Shown: one piece after another, positions 36,101-44,962 of the stretch
Layout of the letters: each line of letters starts with the position of its first letter
Numbering within the stretch: the first letter of the stretch is position 1
Assembly: GCA_033764075.1 (NCBI GenBank)
Contig: JANRJH010000031.1
Location: 28,125-92,124 of the forward strand
Origin: M3007 sp033764075
GTDB lineage: Bacteria > Bacteroidota > Bacteroidia > Chitinophagales > Saprospiraceae
DNA: 64,000 nt
Direction of reading: 5' to 3'
Program-made: the position numbers and the translations under genes
The notes under the pieces: generated by a model
The model's database searches: none
Told to the model about the DNA's origin: nothing
What the model saw: only the letters and a program-made list of their open reading frames with translations

Positions 36101-37231
36101 GTGGAATTTACACTGGAACATACCGATGCGCACAGCCGCGCACGCGCAGGTCGCCTCCAAACGGCCCACGGCGTCATCCACACGCCGATCTTTATGCCGG
36201 TGGGTACGGCGGGCACCGTCAAGGCAGTGCACATGCACGAACTGGAGCACACCATCGGCGCGCAAATCATCCTGGGCAACACCTACCACCTTTATCTGCG
36301 TCCGGGGCTCGACGTGCTGCGCCTGGCCGGCGGCCTGCACGCCTTCAACGGCTGGCAAAAGCCCATCCTCACCGACAGCGGTGGCTACCAGGTGTACTCC
36401 CTGGCCCACCGCCGAAAGATCCGGGAAGAAGGGGTGGCTTTTCAAAGCCACATCGACGGCTCTACCCATACGTTTACGCCGGAAGGGGTCATGGACATCC
36501 AGCGCACGATCGGCGCCGACCTGATCATGGCGTTTGATGAGTGCACGCCCTACCCCTGTGAGCCCCGGTACGCAGAGCAGTCCATGCACCTTACCCATCG
36601 GTGGCTCCGCCGCTGCATAACCCGGTTTGCGGAAACGGAACCGCTGTACGGTTACGAGCAAACGCTGTTCCCCATCGTTCAGGGAAGCACCTACCCCGAA
36701 TTGCGCAGGAAGTCGGCCGAATTTGTGGCCGAACAAAATTGCCCGGGCAACGCCATCGGCGGGCTGTCGGTCGGTGAGCCGGCCGAAGATATGTACGCCA
36801 TGACCGAGCTGGTCACCGCCATTTTGCCGGCGTCCAAACCGCGCTACCTCATGGGCGTGGGCACGCCGGAAAACCTGCTGGAGTGCATAGCCCTTGGCAT
36901 TGATATGTTCGACTGTGTATTGCCCACCCGAAACGCCCGGCACGGGCTGCTGTATACGGCGGAGGGCATTGTCAGCATCCGGAACAACAAGTGGAAAAGT
37001 GACTTTGGCCCCATAGATCCGGAAAGCCCGGTCGGTACCAGCCGACAGCACAGCCGTGCCTACCTGCGCCATCTGTTCGTCAATGGTGAAATCCTGGGCA
37101 TGCAACTGGCTACGCTCCAGAACCTGGGTTTTTTTCTCTGGCTGGTGGGCGAAGCGCGCCGACGCATCGCCGACGGCTCCTTTTCTGCCTGGAAACAGGG
37201 CATGACGGCCCGGGTAAGCCGAAAATTGTAA
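36101..37231 (+). CDS. tgt: Queuine/preQ1 tRNA-ribosyltransferase, zinc cysteines absent
   Basis: Tgt exchanges guanine 34 of GUN-anticodon tRNAs for preQ1. The protein is 376 residues from a GTG at 36101, 3 bases after the rodA stop. The catalytic Asp92 in TDSGGYQ and Asp271 in MFDCVLPTRNARHG are present. The zinc site, normally C-x-C-x2-C before an SRAYL stretch, is replaced by PESPVGTSRQH (residues 308-318), so Ser309, Val311 and Ser314 stand at the cysteine positions. I recall the same loss in other Bacteroidota Tgt proteins, so this is probably a clade feature rather than decay. Confidence 0.95.
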   Translation: MEFTLEHTDAHSRARAGRLQTAHGVIHTPIFMPVGTAGTVKAVHMHELEHTIGAQIILGNTYHLYLRPGLDVLRLAGGLHAFNGWQKPILTDSGGYQVYSLAHRRKIREEGVAFQSHIDGSTHTFTPEGVMDIQRTIGADLIMAFDECTPYPCEPRYAEQSMHLTHRWLRRCITRFAETEPLYGYEQTLFPIVQGSTYPELRRKSAEFVAEQNCPGNAIGGLSVGEPAEDMYAMTELVTAILPASKPRYLMGVGTPENLLECIALGIDMFDCVLPTRNARHGLLYTAEGIVSIRNNKWKSDFGPIDPESPVGTSRQHSRAYLRHLFVNGEILGMQLATLQNLGFFLWLVGEARRRIADGSFSAWKQGMTARVSRKL

Positions 37232-38824
37232 CTAAGGACCATACCGCACCAGCTTGAAAGACCGATAGGCGCTTTCAAATTCCAGCAACACCTCCGCACG
37301 GCGGGTGGTATCCAGCTTGGCAGCGCGCACAATGTACAGACCGTCTGTTCGAAACGAACTGTCGCGCGGCAGCATTTGGCCCCGAAGCCGATGCAAATAG
37401 TAAACAGTGGTGCCGCTGATGTAATTCATTTCTTCAATAAATAGCGGCCCCGCTCCGGCGGTCTGGTGGATGACCGATGCCACGTCCCTGTTCTGTTGAT
37501 CGTGTGAGCGGTGGGCGTACCGGGGCAACACGGCCAGGTCCATGGCAATCCGGGCACAGGCCATCAGCACCATAATGTGGTAGGCAGCCGGCTCCGGACG
37601 GCGGTAAGCCGCGATCAGCATCGCCAGCCCCGAAACCGAGAGACCGGCGGCCAACAACGGCCGATAGGGCAGAAAGTCGAACTCGTGAATCCACAACAAG
37701 GCAGGTCCTGACACCGCCAGCAGCGCCGAAAGGCCCATGGCCAAACGGTTCATCCACCGGTGACCCCGATGGTCGGCCGGAGCAACATGGTACAGCCACG
37801 CCAGCACGAAGAGGGCGAAAGGGAAAATAGGGTACAGGTACCGCTGCCGGCTCCCGGGCGCCAGCTGGTAAGGCAGGAAGTTGACAGCAAAGGCAAACAG
37901 GGCAAACAGCACAAGCGGCGGCACTTTCATTTGCTTCCAGTCGTCTTTTCCAGGCCAAAAAAGCAGGAAAAAAGCCGCGGGGATGAAGTTTTTCAGCGTA
38001 TCCAACGGAAAAACTGCCAGGTGCAGCAGCAAACGCGTGAAGGTATTGCCCAGAAACGTCCTGCTGCCCGACTCACGCACCTGCCGGCCCAACAAGGGCG
38101 CCAGGTCGGCATACCGGCTGTATTGCCATAAATACACACCAATGATCAGCACGAAAAGCAGGACGCCGGCCACGTGGGCCGGATGCCGCAACAAACGGAG
38201 TTCACCCCGGTAATACAGGTAACCAAAAACCGTCAGGCCCGTGAACAGCATCCCGGGCAGGCCTTTGGTGAGCACCGCGAGGGCGCCAAAGCCGTAAGCC
38301 AACAGAAAAAGCAACCACAGCCGGCCCGATTGGCCAAAATGAAAAACAGACGCCATGCCGGAGAATACCAACAGGGCAAAAAATACGTCGATCTCGCCCA
38401 GCAGCGAGAAATAGTACAGTATATCGACCGAGCAGAGCCACAGCAGGGCAGACAGGGCGCCGAAACGCGAATCTACGTGTCGCCTGCCCAGCAGCCACAT
38501 GAGCAGGGCAATCAGAAAGGCCGACACCACCGTCGGCAGCCGGCCGGCCCATTCGTCGGGCGCACCAACCAGGGCCGTGGAGCCCAGCAGCACCCAGTTG
38601 AACAACGGTGGTTTATTAATGTAAGGTACTCCATGCCAGGTGGCGGCCCAGATATTGCCGTTCTCCAGCATCTCCAGGGCGGTGAGTATCCTTCGGGGCT
38701 CCTCCAGTACCAGGGGCCGCATATTCAGGTTGATCAGGTAGCCGGCAACCAGCAGAATTACCGCCAGGGCTGTCCAGAAGGCGATTTGGCGGTCTGTCCG
38801 GGTTTGTTCTGCGTTCAGAAGCAT
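37232..38824 (-). CDS. GT39-like (ArnT/PMT-type) membrane glycosyltransferase
   Basis: A 530-residue protein of the dolichyl-phosphate-mannose or polyprenyl-phosphate-sugar transferase superfamily. About eleven membrane helices are visible. An N-terminal periplasmic loop carries the acidic pair in MRPLVLEEPRRILTALEMLE, typical of the ArnT-like PMT_2 group. These enzymes transfer a lipid-linked sugar to lipid A, proteins or other acceptors at the periplasmic face; the substrate is unknown. It is convergent with tgt with no gap between stop codons. Its ATG at 38824 lies 4 bases behind a TAATTTTG box. Confidence 0.85.
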   Translation of the reverse strand: MLLNAEQTRTDRQIAFWTALAVILLVAGYLINLNMRPLVLEEPRRILTALEMLENGNIWAATWHGVPYINKPPLFNWVLLGSTALVGAPDEWAGRLPTVVSAFLIALLMWLLGRRHVDSRFGALSALLWLCSVDILYYFSLLGEIDVFFALLVFSGMASVFHFGQSGRLWLLFLLAYGFGALAVLTKGLPGMLFTGLTVFGYLYYRGELRLLRHPAHVAGVLLFVLIIGVYLWQYSRYADLAPLLGRQVRESGSRTFLGNTFTRLLLHLAVFPLDTLKNFIPAAFFLLFWPGKDDWKQMKVPPLVLFALFAFAVNFLPYQLAPGSRQRYLYPIFPFALFVLAWLYHVAPADHRGHRWMNRLAMGLSALLAVSGPALLWIHEFDFLPYRPLLAAGLSVSGLAMLIAAYRRPEPAAYHIMVLMACARIAMDLAVLPRYAHRSHDQQNRDVASVIHQTAGAGPLFIEEMNYISGTTVYYLHRLRGQMLPRDSSFRTDGLYIVRAAKLDTTRRAEVLLEFESAYRSFKLVRYGP

Positions 38825-38828
38825 GGGG

Positions 38829-38836
38829 CAAAATTA
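38829..38836 (-). promoter_or_regulatory. Candidate -7 box 4 bases before the GT39-like gene
   Basis: On the minus strand TAATTTTG-CCCC-ATG, again with exactly 4 bases to the start codon. Confidence 0.5.
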
Positions 38837-38987
38837 CGGTTCATCAGGCAGCGGCCAAGGGGTCTGGCGCATCTTCCAAACGTTAAAGTCAAAATACGGC
38901 TGAATAAAGTTGCGTTTTTTGTGCAATTATTTTTGACAAAAAGCCCACTTTTGCAGGCCCCGGGAAGCCGGGGTTGCCCCGAATGGC

Positions 38988-38995
38988 TATATTTG
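38988..38995 (+). promoter_or_regulatory. Candidate -7 box for the PorP/SprF gene
   Basis: TATATTTG matches TAnnTTTG and lies 92 bases before the ATG at 39088, predicting a leader of about 85 bases. A GC-rich hairpin (CCCCGG-AAG-CCGGGG-like) lies just upstream at about 38958-38974. Confidence 0.5.
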
Positions 38996-39087
38996 CAAAC
39001 TTTAACCAAAAAAGCAGGGTTTGCTCTATGTACCTTGCGTAATATTGTACGCTCATTTACCACCCAACCACAGTCTCCTACCTGTCT

Positions 39088-40137
39088 ATGAAAAATTTTA
39101 CACAACGCTTTTGGGTGCTGTCCATCGCAATACTGTCGACCGTGGCGACACAGGCGCAGGACATCCACTTCTCCCAGTTCTACATGAGTCCGCTCAACCT
39201 CAACCCAGCACTGACGGGTGTGATGAACTGTAATCACCGGATAACGGCGAACTACCGCAACCAGTGGTCCTCCGTTTTGAAGCAAAACGCATACAACACC
39301 TATTCGGTTTCCTACGACCAGAAGGTTCCGGTCGGCCGCTATGATTACTTCGGCATCGGCGGAACCCTTTGGGGCGATAAAGCGGGCACTTCGGAATTCG
39401 CCACGCTGCAGGCGCGCCTCTCCGGCTCCTATGCCCGCAAAATGGGTGGCTACCGGCGCAAGGCCCACTACCTGTCGCTGGGCGCCGACCTGGGCGTGAG
39501 CCAGCGCAGCATCAACAGCGCCAACCTGCAATGGCCCAGCCAGCACAACGGGAACGGCGGTTTCGATCCGAACCTGCCACCGGAAATGCTTCCCGACGAT
39601 AACTTCATGTTCGTTGACCTCTCCGCCGGCGCCCTCTGGTTCAGCGTGTTCGATGAGTACAACAACTTCTACTTCGGCGGCGCTTTCAGCCACCTGAACC
39701 GCGCCAACCAGTCTTTTGACCGCGACGTGGACGTGCCGCTCTACGGCAAGTTCACCGTGCACGCCGGTGGTGAGTTTCTGGTAGCCAAGAAGATGGGCCT
39801 GGTGCCGGGCGTGGTGACCTTTTTCCAGGGCCCCTCCTTCCAGGTAAACGGTGGTACCTCGTTCAAGTTCTATCTCGGCAACAGCCGCCGCTACCAGCAG
39901 GCCTTCCAACTCGGCGCCTGGGCGCGCGTGTCCAACCGCCTCGAAAGCGGCAAGCTGATGGACGCCCTGATCCTGAGCACCCGTTTCGACTACGAAAACT
40001 TTTCCCTCGGATTCAGCTACGACGTCAACACGTCCGACCTGCGTGCAGCCTCCAACGGAAACGGCGCATTCGAATTCTCGCTGATCTACAAGATCTGCGG
40101 CCCAGAACGCCGGGGCGTGTACTGCCCGAACTTCTGA
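39088..40137 (+). CDS. PorP/SprF-family type IX secretion membrane protein
   Basis: A 349-residue outer-membrane beta-barrel protein of the PorP/SprF family, which anchors or passes T9SS substrates such as SprB-type surface proteins. A signal peptide (1-24, ending TQAQ) is followed by the family opening DIHFSQFYMSPLNLNPALTG and then barrel strands with SYDQKVPVGRYDYFGIGGTL and a C-terminal NFSLGFSYDVNTSDLRAAS then GNGAFEFSLIYKI. Genes of this type commonly accompany large CHU_C-domain proteins. None is adjacent here; the nearest such protein is at 2524. A rho-independent terminator lies immediately downstream. Confidence 0.93.
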   Translation: MKNFTQRFWVLSIAILSTVATQAQDIHFSQFYMSPLNLNPALTGVMNCNHRITANYRNQWSSVLKQNAYNTYSVSYDQKVPVGRYDYFGIGGTLWGDKAGTSEFATLQARLSGSYARKMGGYRRKAHYLSLGADLGVSQRSINSANLQWPSQHNGNGGFDPNLPPEMLPDDNFMFVDLSAGALWFSVFDEYNNFYFGGAFSHLNRANQSFDRDVDVPLYGKFTVHAGGEFLVAKKMGLVPGVVTFFQGPSFQVNGGTSFKFYLGNSRRYQQAFQLGAWARVSNRLESGKLMDALILSTRFDYENFSLGFSYDVNTSDLRAASNGNGAFEFSLIYKICGPERRGVYCPNF

Positions 40138-40157
40138 TCGCTTTTTGATCACTTTCA

Positions 40158-40213
40158 GAAAAAGATTTCCGCACGCTTGTCTGCGTCGGAAATCTTTTTC
40201 ATTTTTGTTTTTA
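40158..40213 (+). terminator. Rho-independent terminator of the PorP/SprF gene
   Basis: Perfect 14-base arms, 40158-40171 and 40187-40200, with an inner four-base stem (ACGC/GCGT) around a TTGTCT loop, followed by T-rich ATTTTTGTTTTT. It separates the porP-like gene from bactofilin. Confidence 0.85.
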
Positions 40214-40237
40214 ATACCGTTAAAACCCATCCCAGTT

Positions 40238-40708
40238 ATGTTTGGTAACAACAAGAGTACGGACGAACCGAAAAAAACGCCGGCAACCACCACCAACGGC
40301 CTCAACGCACTGGTGAAAGGAACCACCGTGGAAGGCGAACTGCGCTGCGAAAGCGACCTGCGCGTAGACGGCACGATCAAAGGGAAGCTGCTCTGCCAGG
40401 CCAAGGTGATTATCGGTCCCACCGGCGCTGTCGAGGGTGAGATCCGATGCGAAAATGCCGTGATCGAAGGCCGCTTTAAAGGCATACTCCAGGTCCGCGA
40501 ACTGCTCAATGTGCGCGAAACGGCTGAGGTGGACGGCGACATCTCCACCAACAAACTCCTTGTTCAAAGCGGCGCCCGCTTCAACGTCACCTGCAAAATG
40601 GAGGTGGGCAACGCCAACGGCCAGACCAGGCCTGCCGACGCCAAACCGCAAGCCCATGCCGCCACGAACGCCCCAGTCGCCGGAGGAAAGACGGAAAGCG
40701 GCAATTAA
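40238..40708 (+). CDS. Bactofilin (polymer-forming cytoskeletal protein)
   Basis: A 156-residue bactofilin. Residues 28-120 form the right-handed beta-helix of short repeats (LNALVKGTTVEGELRCESDL, RVDGTIKGKLLCQAKVIIGP, AVEGEIRCENAVIEGRFKGI), with a disordered tail rich in Ala, Asn and Pro. Bactofilins assemble into non-polar filaments on the membrane and position cell-wall enzymes. The ATG at 40238 gives MFGNNKSTDEPKK, the usual short N-terminal membrane-targeting segment. It overlaps the AtpZ frame by 53 bases. In Bacteroidota it is commonly upstream of the atpZ-atpI-atp genes. Confidence 0.93.
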   Translation: MFGNNKSTDEPKKTPATTTNGLNALVKGTTVEGELRCESDLRVDGTIKGKLLCQAKVIIGPTGAVEGEIRCENAVIEGRFKGILQVRELLNVRETAEVDGDISTNKLLVQSGARFNVTCKMEVGNANGQTRPADAKPQAHAATNAPVAGGKTESGN

Positions 40709-40895
40709 AGCATTTGGCCGCTACAGCGGCATGGCTTTCCAGTTGCTGGGCGCTTGCCTGGCCGGTGTTTTTCTGGGCCGCTGGCTCGATGCCCGTTTTG
40801 CTCTGGAGAAGCCGCTGTGGGCGGTCTCGCTCACGGTGTTGTTCATGGTGGCCGCGCTCGTTTCCATCTTCCGGCAGCTGCTGCGCGAAACCTGA
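40656..40895 (+). CDS. AtpZ/AtpI-family small membrane protein
   Basis: A 79-residue protein with the AtpZ/AtpI family pattern: a positively charged opening (PEERRKAAIKAFGRYSG) and two membrane helices (MAFQLLGACLAGVFLGRWL and LWAVSLTVLFMVAALVSIFR). These proteins help assemble the F-ATPase c-ring and carry Mg2+. The ATG at 40656 lies inside the 3' end of bactofilin (53-base overlap). Normally the ATP synthase operon follows; here only one more membrane protein follows, and then a DinB protein. Confidence 0.8.
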   Translation: MPPRTPQSPEERRKAAIKAFGRYSGMAFQLLGACLAGVFLGRWLDARFALEKPLWAVSLTVLFMVAALVSIFRQLLRET

Positions 40896-40903
40896 AAGTT
40901 TGC

Positions 40904-41302
40904 ATGCCTGTCCTTTCCTTTGTCCGCCAACTGCTCATCACCCTCGCCGCCTGCGCCACCCCGCTGGGCTTGCTGTGGTGGCTGTCGCCGGGGTTCCGGC
41001 CGCTGACGGGATTTGCAGGTATGACCCTGCTGCTGTTTACCCTCATCTCGGCCGTATTGTACGCACTGGGCCGAATGACCGCCCGGAAGCAGGGGCAGGC
41101 ATTTCTGGGTGTCGTTTTGATCTCCTCTTTTGCGAAAATGGCGGTGACCCTGGCATTTCTGGCCTGGTTTAAATATGCGTTCAAGCCCGAGGGAAGCGGA
41201 TTTTTGGGCGTTTTTTTGTTTGTTTACGGTGTTTTTGGCTTTTTTGAAGTGCATTTTATGACCCAAATCGGCAAAGCGACCCCCGCCTTGCCCAAACCAT
41301 AA
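40904..41302 (+). CDS. AtpI-like four-helix membrane protein
   Basis: A 132-residue protein with about four membrane helices (roughly residues 6-28, 37-58, 70-94 and 103-124) and a C-terminal cytoplasmic tail with EVHFMTQIGKA. In many Bacteroidota genomes an unnamed protein of this size and layout lies between AtpZ and AtpB. The start at 40904 is 8 bases after the AtpZ stop codon. Because no ATP synthase subunit gene follows, its role can only be inferred from that order. Confidence 0.65.
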   Translation: MPVLSFVRQLLITLAACATPLGLLWWLSPGFRPLTGFAGMTLLLFTLISAVLYALGRMTARKQGQAFLGVVLISSFAKMAVTLAFLAWFKYAFKPEGSGFLGVFLFVYGVFGFFEVHFMTQIGKATPALPKP

Positions 41303-41309
41303 ACCGGCC

Positions 41310-41840
41310 ATGCAAAGACCCAAAAAGAGCGAATACGCTCCCTTTTTCGAAACGTATATCCGGCAGCTGCCGCCGCGCCTCGCCGCGCGCACCCTGCTCA
41401 CCCAAACCATGAAGGAGGCGCGCGCGCTGTTCGGCAGCATCCCCGAGGAAAAAGGCGACCACGCCTATGCGCCCGGAAAATGGACGGTCAAGGGGCTGCT
41501 CGTTCACCTCATCGATTCCGAACGCGTGTTCGCCTACCGCATCCTTACGTTCATGCGCGGCGACCGCATCGCCCTGCCCGGCTTTCACCAGGACCTCTGG
41601 ATGGAGCAGTCCAACGCTGCCAACCGAACCATCAAAGACCTGCTCCGGGAATGGAAGGCCGTGCGCGACAACACGCTGTTTCTGCTCGACCAGATCACCG
41701 ATGAGCAGTCGGTTTTTCCCGGCACGGCCAGCAACTGGAAAACGACGCCGCGCGCCCTGTTTTACATCATCGCCGGGCATCAGTTGCACCACCACAAAGT
41801 GTTCAGGGAACTGTATTTGCCTGCCCTGCAAGGCGAATAG
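41310..41840 (+). CDS. DinB-family protein
   Basis: A 176-residue four-helix-bundle protein of the DinB/YfiT superfamily, often metal-dependent thiol transferases. The predicted metal ligands are His in LLVHLIDSERVF and two His in IIAGHQLHHHKVF. The N-terminal segment GDHAYAPGKWTVKGL is the conserved part preceding the first His helix. It starts 7 bases after the AtpI-like gene stop and ends 3 bases before the convergent acyl-CoA synthetase gene. Confidence 0.88.
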   Translation: MQRPKKSEYAPFFETYIRQLPPRLAARTLLTQTMKEARALFGSIPEEKGDHAYAPGKWTVKGLLVHLIDSERVFAYRILTFMRGDRIALPGFHQDLWMEQSNAANRTIKDLLREWKAVRDNTLFLLDQITDEQSVFPGTASNWKTTPRALFYIIAGHQLHHHKVFRELYLPALQGE

Positions 41841-41843
41841 CCG

Positions 41844-43613
41844 CTACCCGAACATTTCTGCTATTTCCCTGGCGTACTGCCGGAGGATAACGCCGCGCCG
41901 CAACTTGAGCGTGGCCGTGAGCAGCCCGTTTTCCGGCGTCCAGGGTTCGGCAACCAGCGCGTGCACGCGCACACGCTCGGGGGGGCTCAGGTGCTTTTCG
42001 TTGATCCGTTCGATCTCCGCCTGCAAAAACTGCTGCACACGCAGGTTGTGCACCATGTACACGGGCGCCGTCCAGTGCACGTTGTTCTTGCGGCACCAGC
42101 GCTCGAGCTGGGCAAAGTCGGGCGCCACCAGCGCACCCACATGGGCCTCGTTGTGCCCCAGGGCCATGGCCTGGGCGATGAACGGGGAGCGCATCAGCTG
42201 CGCCTCCACGAAAGCCGGCGCGATGAATTTGCCGCTGCTTGTTTTGAACAGCTCACTGCGCCGGCCGGTTATCCTGAGGAATCGCCCCTTTTCCCAACAC
42301 CCCACGTCGCCGGTGCGAAACCACCCGTCGGCGCTGATGACCGCTGCGGTGTCCTCGGGCGCATTCCAGTATCCGAGCATCACGTTGGGGCCGCGCACAA
42401 CAATCTCGCCCTCGCCCGTCTCGTCGGGCGCCTCGATGCGCACCTCCACGCCGGGCACAGGCATGCCCACCGTGCCCAAACGGGTGCCGCCGGGCTCAAA
42501 GCGGTTGAACGCCACCACCGGGCTGGTCTCGGTGAGGCCGTAGCCCTCGCGCACAGGGATGCCGGCGGCGGCAAAAAAACGGGCGATGTGAAGCGACAGC
42601 GCGGCCGCACCCGACGCGATGCCGTGCACGCGCCCGCCCAGCAGCCGGCGCAGGCGGTTGAACACCAGCAGGCGGGCCAACGCCAGCTGCAGGCGGTACA
42701 GCAGCCGGAGCCGCTGCTCGCCCATGTGAAACGGGTACTGGGCCGCCAGATTGAGCGCCCAGCCCATGACCCGTCGGCGCCAGGGGCCGGCCTCCTGCTT
42801 GAGCGCCACCGCGCGTTCGTACATGCGCTCCAGAATGCGCGGAACGGTGGTGAAAAAGTGGGGATGGATGGCCCGCATGTCCTCCGCCAGCCGGGTGATG
42901 TCCTCCAGAAACCACAGCTCGACGCCCGCCGCCAGGTACAGGTACACGGCGGAGCGCTCGAACACGTGGCTGAGCGGCAGGAAGCTGACCACCGTCTCGC
43001 CGGGCTCGACGGGCGTGAACGCCAGCACCGATTTCACGTTGCTGACCACGTTTCGGTGGCTGAGCAATACGCCTTTGGGCATGCCGGTGGCGCCGGAGGT
43101 GTAGAGCAGGATGGCGGCGTCGGTCTCCGCGATGCCGGCGCGCCGCTCCCCGAGGGCCGCGCCGGGCTCGGCGCAGAGCGACGCCCAGTGGGTGGCGCCG
43201 GCTACCGGCTGCAGGGTGTACACGTCGGACATGTCCGGGAACAGGTCGCGCCAGCGCCGCCAAAGGTTTTCATTGCTGACGAAGCAGGCCACCAGGTATG
43301 CATTTTCGGCGATGAAGCGGAGCTCTTCCTCGCGCGCAGTGGCGTGCAGGGGTACGGGGATGAGCCCAACCAGCTGCAGCGCGCGGTCTGCAATGACCCA
43401 TTCGGCGCTGCCGGCGTCGACCCACACGCCCACGCGGTCGCCCCGGCGCCAGGGGCGCAGCAGCAGCCCCGCCGCCAGCCGGTCGGAGGCGTCGATCAGC
43501 TCCTCCGTGCTCCAGGCGCGCCAGGCGCCGTCGCGGCGACTGCTCACCGCCCGGGCCTGCGGGAAGCGCAGGGCCTGGTAGGGGAGGATGTCGAAGCTGT
43601 GGGTGAAGTTCAT
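41844..43613 (-). CDS. AMP-dependent long-chain acyl-CoA synthetase
   Basis: A 589-residue AMP-forming acyl-CoA synthetase. It activates a fatty acid by adenylation and transfers it to CoA. The adenylate-forming motif YTSGATGMPKGVLLSHRN, the REGYGLTETSPV block, GWFRTGDVG and the C-terminal hinge (RITGRRSELFKTSSGKFIAP) are present. The ATG at 43613 gives MNFTHSFDILPYQALRF; the much longer frame to 44195 is rejected, since it overlaps the MFS gene. Its ATG overlaps the MFS stop codon by 4 bases, so the two form one operon. Confidence 0.92.
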   Translation of the reverse strand: MNFTHSFDILPYQALRFPQARAVSSRRDGAWRAWSTEELIDASDRLAAGLLLRPWRRGDRVGVWVDAGSAEWVIADRALQLVGLIPVPLHATAREEELRFIAENAYLVACFVSNENLWRRWRDLFPDMSDVYTLQPVAGATHWASLCAEPGAALGERRAGIAETDAAILLYTSGATGMPKGVLLSHRNVVSNVKSVLAFTPVEPGETVVSFLPLSHVFERSAVYLYLAAGVELWFLEDITRLAEDMRAIHPHFFTTVPRILERMYERAVALKQEAGPWRRRVMGWALNLAAQYPFHMGEQRLRLLYRLQLALARLLVFNRLRRLLGGRVHGIASGAAALSLHIARFFAAAGIPVREGYGLTETSPVVAFNRFEPGGTRLGTVGMPVPGVEVRIEAPDETGEGEIVVRGPNVMLGYWNAPEDTAAVISADGWFRTGDVGCWEKGRFLRITGRRSELFKTSSGKFIAPAFVEAQLMRSPFIAQAMALGHNEAHVGALVAPDFAQLERWCRKNNVHWTAPVYMVHNLRVQQFLQAEIERINEKHLSPPERVRVHALVAEPWTPENGLLTATLKLRRGVILRQYAREIAEMFG

Positions 43614-44905
43614 GTGGTGGGCATACGCTTGACCGTGACCCGGCCCAGCAGCACCAGACTGACCACGAAAAATAGCGCCATGGCAACCACGCTCAGGCGC
43701 ATGTTGCCGGTGATCTGTTCCACAAAACCGAACACAAAGGTGCCGGCCACGGTGGACAGCTTGTCCATAACGTCGTAAAAACTGTAAAACGAAGCCGTGT
43801 CCGGCGTGTTTTCCGGCAGCAGCTTGGCGTAGGTGCTGCGCGCCAGGGCCTGTACACCGCCCATGACCAGCCCGACCAGGGCGGAGAGCAGGTAAAAATC
43901 GAGCCCCGTCTGCACGAAGTAGCCCGACAGGCACACCCCGCACCAGAGCACCAGCTGGGTCATGAGCGAGAATTTGTTGCCGCGGAGTCCGGACAGGCGG
44001 GTGGATAAAAAGGCGCCCAGCACCGCCACCAGCTGCAGGATGAGCACCAGTATGATGAGCCCCGAGGCGTCGAAGTGCAACACTTTTTCTGCAAAGGTGG
44101 ACGCCAGGTACAGCACGGCGTTGACGCCGGCGTTGAAAAAAAAGAAGGCCGCCAGAAAACGCTTGGTGTTGGCGTCGGCCTTCACCTTGTCCCACACCTT
44201 GCGAATCTCCTGGTAGCCGCGCCGCACGAGCCCGCGCTCGTACGGATGCCGATCGTCTTCAGGCAGGCGCCGGAAGGGGATCTGGGCGAAGCCCATCCAC
44301 CACAAGCCCACCAAAACAAAGGCGACGGGCACGGCCGATACCGCATCCGGAAACCCGAAGGCCGAGTAATAGGTGATGATGATCAGGTTGGTCACCAGCA
44401 GGATCACGCTGCCAATGTACCCCATCGAATAGCCGTGGGCGCTCACCCGGTCGTACCGGTCTTCGGTGGCGATCTCTGGCAGGAAGGCGTTGTAAAAGAC
44501 GATGCCGCCGGCGAAGCCCACAAGGGCCACGACGAACCCGCCGACCCCCAGCCACAGGGTGTCCATGCCCCTGAAAAACCACAGGGAGATGCAGGCAGTG
44601 GCGCCCATGAAGGTGAAAAAACGCAGGAAGGCTTTCTTGCGCCCGCCGTAATCGGCGATGCCCGACAGCAGGGGCGACACGGCGGCGATGAGCAGGTACG
44701 CCAGCGAGATGCACCAGGCGTACAAGGTGCTGTCGGACACCCGGAGACCGAGGATGTTCACCTGGTCGTCGGTCATTTGCAGGAAATAACCCGGGAAAAT
44801 GGCGACGGTGATGACGAGGGCGAAGGCGCTGTTGGCCCAGTCGAAAAAGGCCCATCCGGCGATGATCCGGGGGTCGTTTTTGGGAAAATGAGCATGGTTG
44901 GCCAC
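43610..44905 (-). CDS. MFS transporter of the UMF1/Atg22-like group
   Basis: A 431-residue polytopic membrane protein with about 12 helices. The opening NDPRIIAGWAFFDWANSAFA is the marker of the UMF1 (Atg22-like) subgroup of the major facilitator superfamily. The transported compound is unknown; in yeast, Atg22 exports amino acids from the vacuole. I choose the GTG at 44905 (VANHAHFPKNDP) over an upstream ATG at 44962, since a TAnnTTTG promoter box lies at 44927-44934. It is followed by the acyl-CoA synthetase gene with a 4-base overlap. Confidence 0.88.
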   Translation of the reverse strand: MANHAHFPKNDPRIIAGWAFFDWANSAFALVITVAIFPGYFLQMTDDQVNILGLRVSDSTLYAWCISLAYLLIAAVSPLLSGIADYGGRKKAFLRFFTFMGATACISLWFFRGMDTLWLGVGGFVVALVGFAGGIVFYNAFLPEIATEDRYDRVSAHGYSMGYIGSVILLVTNLIIITYYSAFGFPDAVSAVPVAFVLVGLWWMGFAQIPFRRLPEDDRHPYERGLVRRGYQEIRKVWDKVKADANTKRFLAAFFFFNAGVNAVLYLASTFAEKVLHFDASGLIILVLILQLVAVLGAFLSTRLSGLRGNKFSLMTQLVLWCGVCLSGYFVQTGLDFYLLSALVGLVMGGVQALARSTYAKLLPENTPDTASFYSFYDVMDKLSTVAGTFVFGFVEQITGNMRLSVVAMALFFVVSLVLLGRVTVKRMPTT

Positions 44906-44926
44906 GGCAAAAGGAATGGTGCGCGG

Positions 44927-44934
44927 CAAAAGTA
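44927..44934 (-). promoter_or_regulatory. Candidate -7 box for the MFS-acyl-CoA synthetase operon
   Basis: TACTTTTG on the minus strand, 21 bases before the GTG at 44905. Its presence inside the longer frame argues for the GTG start. Confidence 0.5.
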
Positions 44935-44962
44935 GCGTTTTTGCCGCGCACGCCAGGCGCAT

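Noticed and set aside
38815..40554. 579-residue minus-strand frame spanning the PorP/SprF gene and bactofilin
   Set aside because: It crosses a strong terminator and two real genes on the other strand and has no family likeness.
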